Source: JALCSJ01 sp036788835 (GTDB lineage Bacteria; Bacillota; Negativicutes; Acidaminococcales; Acidaminococcaceae). From it: 64,000 bases of DNA. The notes under the pieces were generated by a model. It saw only the letters and a program-made list of their open reading frames with translations, did no database searches and was not told the DNA's origin. The stretch covers positions 1 through 64,000 of the forward strand of contig DAIQMR010000005.1 in assembly GCA_036788835.1 (NCBI GenBank), written 5' to 3'. A program made the position numbers and the translations under genes. Below, one piece after another: positions 61,601-64,000 of the stretch. The number at the start of each line of letters is the position of its first letter. Positions within the stretch are counted from its first letter, which is position 1.

Positions 61601-64000
61601 GACTGCCAGATATACTGTTATGACACAAAATATGTAATAGCGTGGGACTATCTTGAAAAAATTTTCCCTCATAACATGATTAATGACATGTTTAGTTATT
61701 ATATGAATATTATTGAAGCAACAATAGTTGATTGCGATGTCAATGATATCCCTATTGGCAATGAAAATACAATTTCAAATTACAATCAAACGGAGTTTTC
61801 GCAAATATTACCGACAGTTCCAGAAATGCTTGATAAGTCATTTAACTTATACAGCAAGAAAATTGCTATTACAGATGGTGTTTCTGTATTGACATATGAA
61901 CAGTTAAATAAAGCGGTACAGAACTTAGTTGAAAAATTTATAAAGCAAGGAGTCCATAGTAAAGACTCCATTATAGTAATAGTGGGGAAAAATATCGAAT
62001 CTGTTATAGCCATACTGGCTGTTGCCAAAATGGGAGGTGTTTTCATACCTATTCCTGATGATTATCCTGATGAACGTATTGAAACTATATGCAATTCTTC
62101 TTGTGCAATGTGGGTTGTTTATGCGCTGCAAAAGCATATAAAAAAACGTACGGCTATAAAAATAACTAATAATACAACTGGTACATCGAAAATAACACTA
62201 AATGATGTTGCATATATAATATTTACCTCTGGTAGTACAGGAAAACCGAAAGGAGTCGTAATTTCTCAAGAAGGTGTAATGAATACACTGGCTGATATGA
62301 AAAGAAGATTTGCTCTTAGTGAGGACGAAGGAATTTTGGGATTGTCAGCTTTAAATTTTGATTTATCAATATTTGATATTTTTGGCAGTATATATATGGG
62401 AGGATTTTTGGCATTAATAAAGGAACCAAGAAATTCAAAGGATATATGCTATATATTAGAACATTTTCCTATAACTATATGGAACTCAGTACCGGCACTA
62501 ATGAAGCTTTTTTTGGAGGGTATTCCGGAGAACTATGTAAATGAAGATATACGGCATATTTTCTTAAGTGGCGATTGGATTGGTACGCAACTGCCCCAAA
62601 AAATTAAAAAGATATTCACTAATGCAGAGATTATTAGTTTAGGTGGTGCAACAGAAGCTTCAATATGGTCAATTTATTTCTCAATCAATGAGATACAAGA
62701 AAGTTGGAGCAGCATACCTTATGGGTATCCGCTAGGAAATCAAACTATTTATATATTGAACAAAGAAGAAAAGGTGTGCCCAACGGGTGTGGTTGGTGAA
62801 ATTTGCATAGGAGGGAAAGGAGTAGCTTTAGGTTATATTGGTGACGATGATAAAACCAAAAAGAACTTTGTTTCAATTCCTAAAATTGGCAAAGTATATA
62901 AAACAGGTGATTTTGGTAAATTTGATGCAGAAGGATTTGTAATAATACTAGGTCGTAAAGATGGCCAGATTAAGATAAATGGTTTTCGCATAGAATTAGG
63001 AGAAATTGAATCTATTGCGCGTAGCATGCAAGGTGTGGATAATGCTATAGCCATTATGAATGATAAGGAGAAAATTGTATTGTTTTATAAAGGGAAAAAG
63101 CTTGATGCACAGCAATTGAATGCGCATTTAGGAAAGTTTTTGCCAGGGTACATGCAACCGCATAAATTAATTCATATCAAACAGTTCCCTTTGAACATTA
63201 ATCAAAAAATAGATAGGGCGGAGTTATTAAAAATAAGCAATTTAAGAACAGAAACGAAAAGCGGAACTCCGGCCAGCAGTATTGAAAAGACAATAGCCCA
63301 TGTGTGGGAAAAGTATTTGAGTATAGAAAATGTAAAAAACAATGAGAATTTTTTTGCTTTGGGAGGAGATTCTATAATTGCACAGAGGATTGCAAAGAAA
63401 TTATCAGACATATTAGAAATAAAAATACCGTTCGTAAAAATTGTTGAAACGGGAAATATAAAAGAATTAGCTGAATATGTTAAAAATGTAAAAGCAGATG
63501 TTGAATCTTCGGAACATCTAACAAAAGAAAATCAGGATACGGATACATGTGCAGCTTATCAAACGGAAATTCCCATGACCAATATTCAAAAGGCATATTT
63601 TAGTGGAAGAAATGCTTCATTTGAATTAGCAAGATACAATGCACATTACTATTTTGAAGTAGAGTTTCCTTATGAAAGTAATAATCTGAATAAAAGCATT
63701 GCACAATTGATAGAAAGACATGAGGTTTTACGAAGTGTATTTTCTAAAAATGGTACTCAACAGATTCTATCAACAGTACCAAAATATGTGGTTAATATTA
63801 CGAGAACGAAAAATCGTGAAGAATTTACGAAGAAGAATAAACAGATACGTCAAGCTTTATCGCACAAAAATTATGACTTATCAATGTGGCCATTGTTCAC
63901 ATTCGAGGTTTTGCATCGTGAAAGCGATGATTATAAAATTTTATGTGTGAGTATAAATTTAATGGTCTGTGATGGCGATAGTCTGAGAATCCTTTTAAAA
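58667..64000 (+). CDS. Multimodular NRPS: FAAL-like ligase - ACP - Cy - A(Cys) - PCP - Cy... (runs off window)
   Basis: Open without a stop for 1778 codons to the window end. Start ATG 58667 with AAGGAG 11 bp upstream. Domains: fatty-acyl-AMP-ligase-like loading domain about 1-535 (FSSGSITEPKG 155-165, CAPNFAYKY, YGLSE 306-310, STGD 407-410); carrier with Ser561 (EDSLGM); first Cy about 615-1025 (QTAYMLGR 622-629, D737-MLII-D742-GYS, PVVFTS 947-952, TQTSQVYLD 971-979); adenylation about 1045-1520 (FTSGSTGKPKG 1186-1196, D1232-L-S-I-F1236, N1273, F1299, S1301, L1325, I1333, W1334, K1514); PCP with GGDS Ser1569; second Cy from about 1630 (QKAYFSGR 1641-1648) whose catalytic motif reads N1764-LMVC-D1769-GDS. 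The A domain is predicted to load cysteine. AT-rich relative to the housekeeping genes. Confidence 0.9.
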   Translation, partial: MQSNMIISRMLKKYLENSRNEIIFYNVVEERITTAKLSAMINTIMAKIKFIKPREYVIIQVGEKKTFIASLIALFFLDAIPIILPLCTSSSGYEQLKKILKKHPEIIIIADNQGYKNIGALSEESAYIHNIENDILTDCRKRRAYGKIDEAIVMFSSGSITEPKGAIITVNNIIESIKNKVNEYNVTQNDVFMTWISLEHILGFIDFMFVPFFANCKCVYSEISSFLANPKEWFDLIEKYRATVSCAPNFAYKYMCDCISSADSWNLSSIRILMSGGEPISRNVMNDFFYQVKKYHLDDKKFVAAYGLSETCSGVVINKGKVLQTSRVAEISLELGIDFDKKYLEHIRDELICQGEPMADTKVRIVDDDFKELGKNCVGNIEIKGGTVFKGYYGYNGRIPVREGWLSTGDIGFFSSDGLYVLGRRSNVLFSYGRNIYLSDIEHTVAKCFRLRNVAYGENVPKEGKYKIYLFIEGEEAIDKNFKSEIKHTVLKELGIKLDDITFVKKLSNMQTGKISKNEIMRDYTMNRDAHRKNNITLFMNSYFDNKVAENANLLDVVEDSLGMFRLIGALHQEYGVKLGIADLISNKTIHDLCNYIYEALAKIGTMDNVKNKKDVSCTSMQTAYMLGRQQEFYGNTNMSHFYLEIRHKLCPQKMEETIRKLIRRHSMLRSIFENGRRVVLEDNIAESFHLKTGQEKSLEDYRKEANKKIINPQKWPLFEVHNIQDGDSFIAIIDIDMLIIDGYSLSILFRDFKNLYNENPLQPLGDWFDEYLNWYSTKKRDDKYLRDKLFWLEKAQTLPSSPQLPLLSSVNRSTNVFLRKQKVFTNNFWKKLECFAEKQGVTVSVLLLTLYIYTLKRWSEDPEFTINVTVMDRPTQFHASELLAGEFTTNVLFNYENSSSKIRTFSQDLSFVKNRLYTYLDHNNFDGVEVIREYAKIHQGEQTYMPVVFTSMLFKEDNAIKYNDINYFVTQTSQVYLDCQIYCYDTKYVIAWDYLEKIFPHNMINDMFSYYMNIIEATIVDCDVNDIPIGNENTISNYNQTEFSQILPTVPEMLDKSFNLYSKKIAITDGVSVLTYEQLNKAVQNLVEKFIKQGVHSKDSIIVIVGKNIESVIAILAVAKMGGVFIPIPDDYPDERIETICNSSCAMWVVYALQKHIKKRTAIKITNNTTGTSKITLNDVAYIIFTSGSTGKPKGVVISQEGVMNTLADMKRRFALSEDEGILGLSALNFDLSIFDIFGSIYMGGFLALIKEPRNSKDICYILEHFPITIWNSVPALMKLFLEGIPENYVNEDIRHIFLSGDWIGTQLPQKIKKIFTNAEIISLGGATEASIWSIYFSINEIQESWSSIPYGYPLGNQTIYILNKEEKVCPTGVVGEICIGGKGVALGYIGDDDKTKKNFVSIPKIGKVYKTGDFGKFDAEGFVIILGRKDGQIKINGFRIELGEIESIARSMQGVDNAIAIMNDKEKIVLFYKGKKLDAQQLNAHLGKFLPGYMQPHKLIHIKQFPLNINQKIDRAELLKISNLRTETKSGTPASSIEKTIAHVWEKYLSIENVKNNENFFALGGDSIIAQRIAKKLSDILEIKIPFVKIVETGNIKELAEYVKNVKADVESSEHLTKENQDTDTCAAYQTEIPMTNIQKAYFSGRNASFELARYNAHYYFEVEFPYESNNLNKSIAQLIERHEVLRSVFSKNGTQQILSTVPKYVVNITRTKNREEFTKKNKQIRQALSHKNYDLSMWPLFTFEVLHRESDDYKILCVSINLMVCDGDSLRILLK

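Noticed and set aside
1..64000. CRISPR arrays, tRNA or rRNA genes
   Set aside because: No regularly spaced repeats and no cloverleaf or rRNA-like sequence were recognised on either strand.

Overview
The window looks like a chromosomal segment of a diderm Firmicute (Negativicutes, plausibly Acidaminococcaceae/Phascolarctobacterium-like; this placement is an inference). The reasons are Firmicute-type gene order (ruvCAB-queA-tgt-yajC-secDF; recJ-rel-dtd; hisS-aspS-6S RNA-tcdA; smc-ftsY), combined with outer-membrane features: a type IV pilus secretin and a porin whose N-terminus carries an SLH domain, as in Negativicutes OmpM-like proteins.

Layout. 1-148: the end of a probable IS200/IS605 relic and a 17-bp bidirectional terminator. 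149-6961: a type IV pilus locus, with secretin and PilP-like genes on the minus strand and, divergently, PilB, PilT, PilC and a major pilin with its own strong promoter. 7113-12057: two large polytopic membrane proteins (one a GT-C-type glycosyltransferase) and a UDP-galactopyranose-mutase-like flavoenzyme, probably an envelope or pilin glycosylation set. 12334-19612: metabolic genes (nadE, ybaK, thrC, glsA, pepF). 19798-30315: yebC, then ruvCAB-queH-spoIID-queA-tgt-yajC-fthC-secDF and a LapA-like protein. 30324-36724: recJ, rel, dtd, an MBL hydrolase and an AI-2E-type permease, closed by a strong terminator. 36888-41044: hisS-aspS, a well-supported 6S RNA and tcdA. 41108-48414: lspA-rluD-pyrR, smc-ftsY and an EFR1-type flavodoxin/ferredoxin.

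48500-64000 is the unusual part. After two palindromes come a porin, a complete ECF transporter (MptD/Trep_Strep S component, EcfT, double EcfA) and a visibly AT-rich nonribosomal peptide synthetase cluster that runs off the right end. The cluster has a type II thioesterase, an NRPS module with a Cys-type adenylation domain interrupted by a methyltransferase-like domain, a stand-alone heterocyclization (Cy) protein with a TubC-like docking domain, an Sfp-type phosphopantetheinyl transferase, and a giant NRPS. The giant NRPS reads FAAL-like ligase - carrier - Cy - A(Cys) - carrier - Cy and has no stop before the window ends.

The predicted product is an acyl-primed, thiazoline-containing peptide related in logic to yersiniabactin, pyochelin and equibactin. 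A metallophore is the leading guess, with the porin and ECF transporter as a candidate import route. A 100-N assembly gap at 53477-53576 almost certainly joins two different genes artificially.
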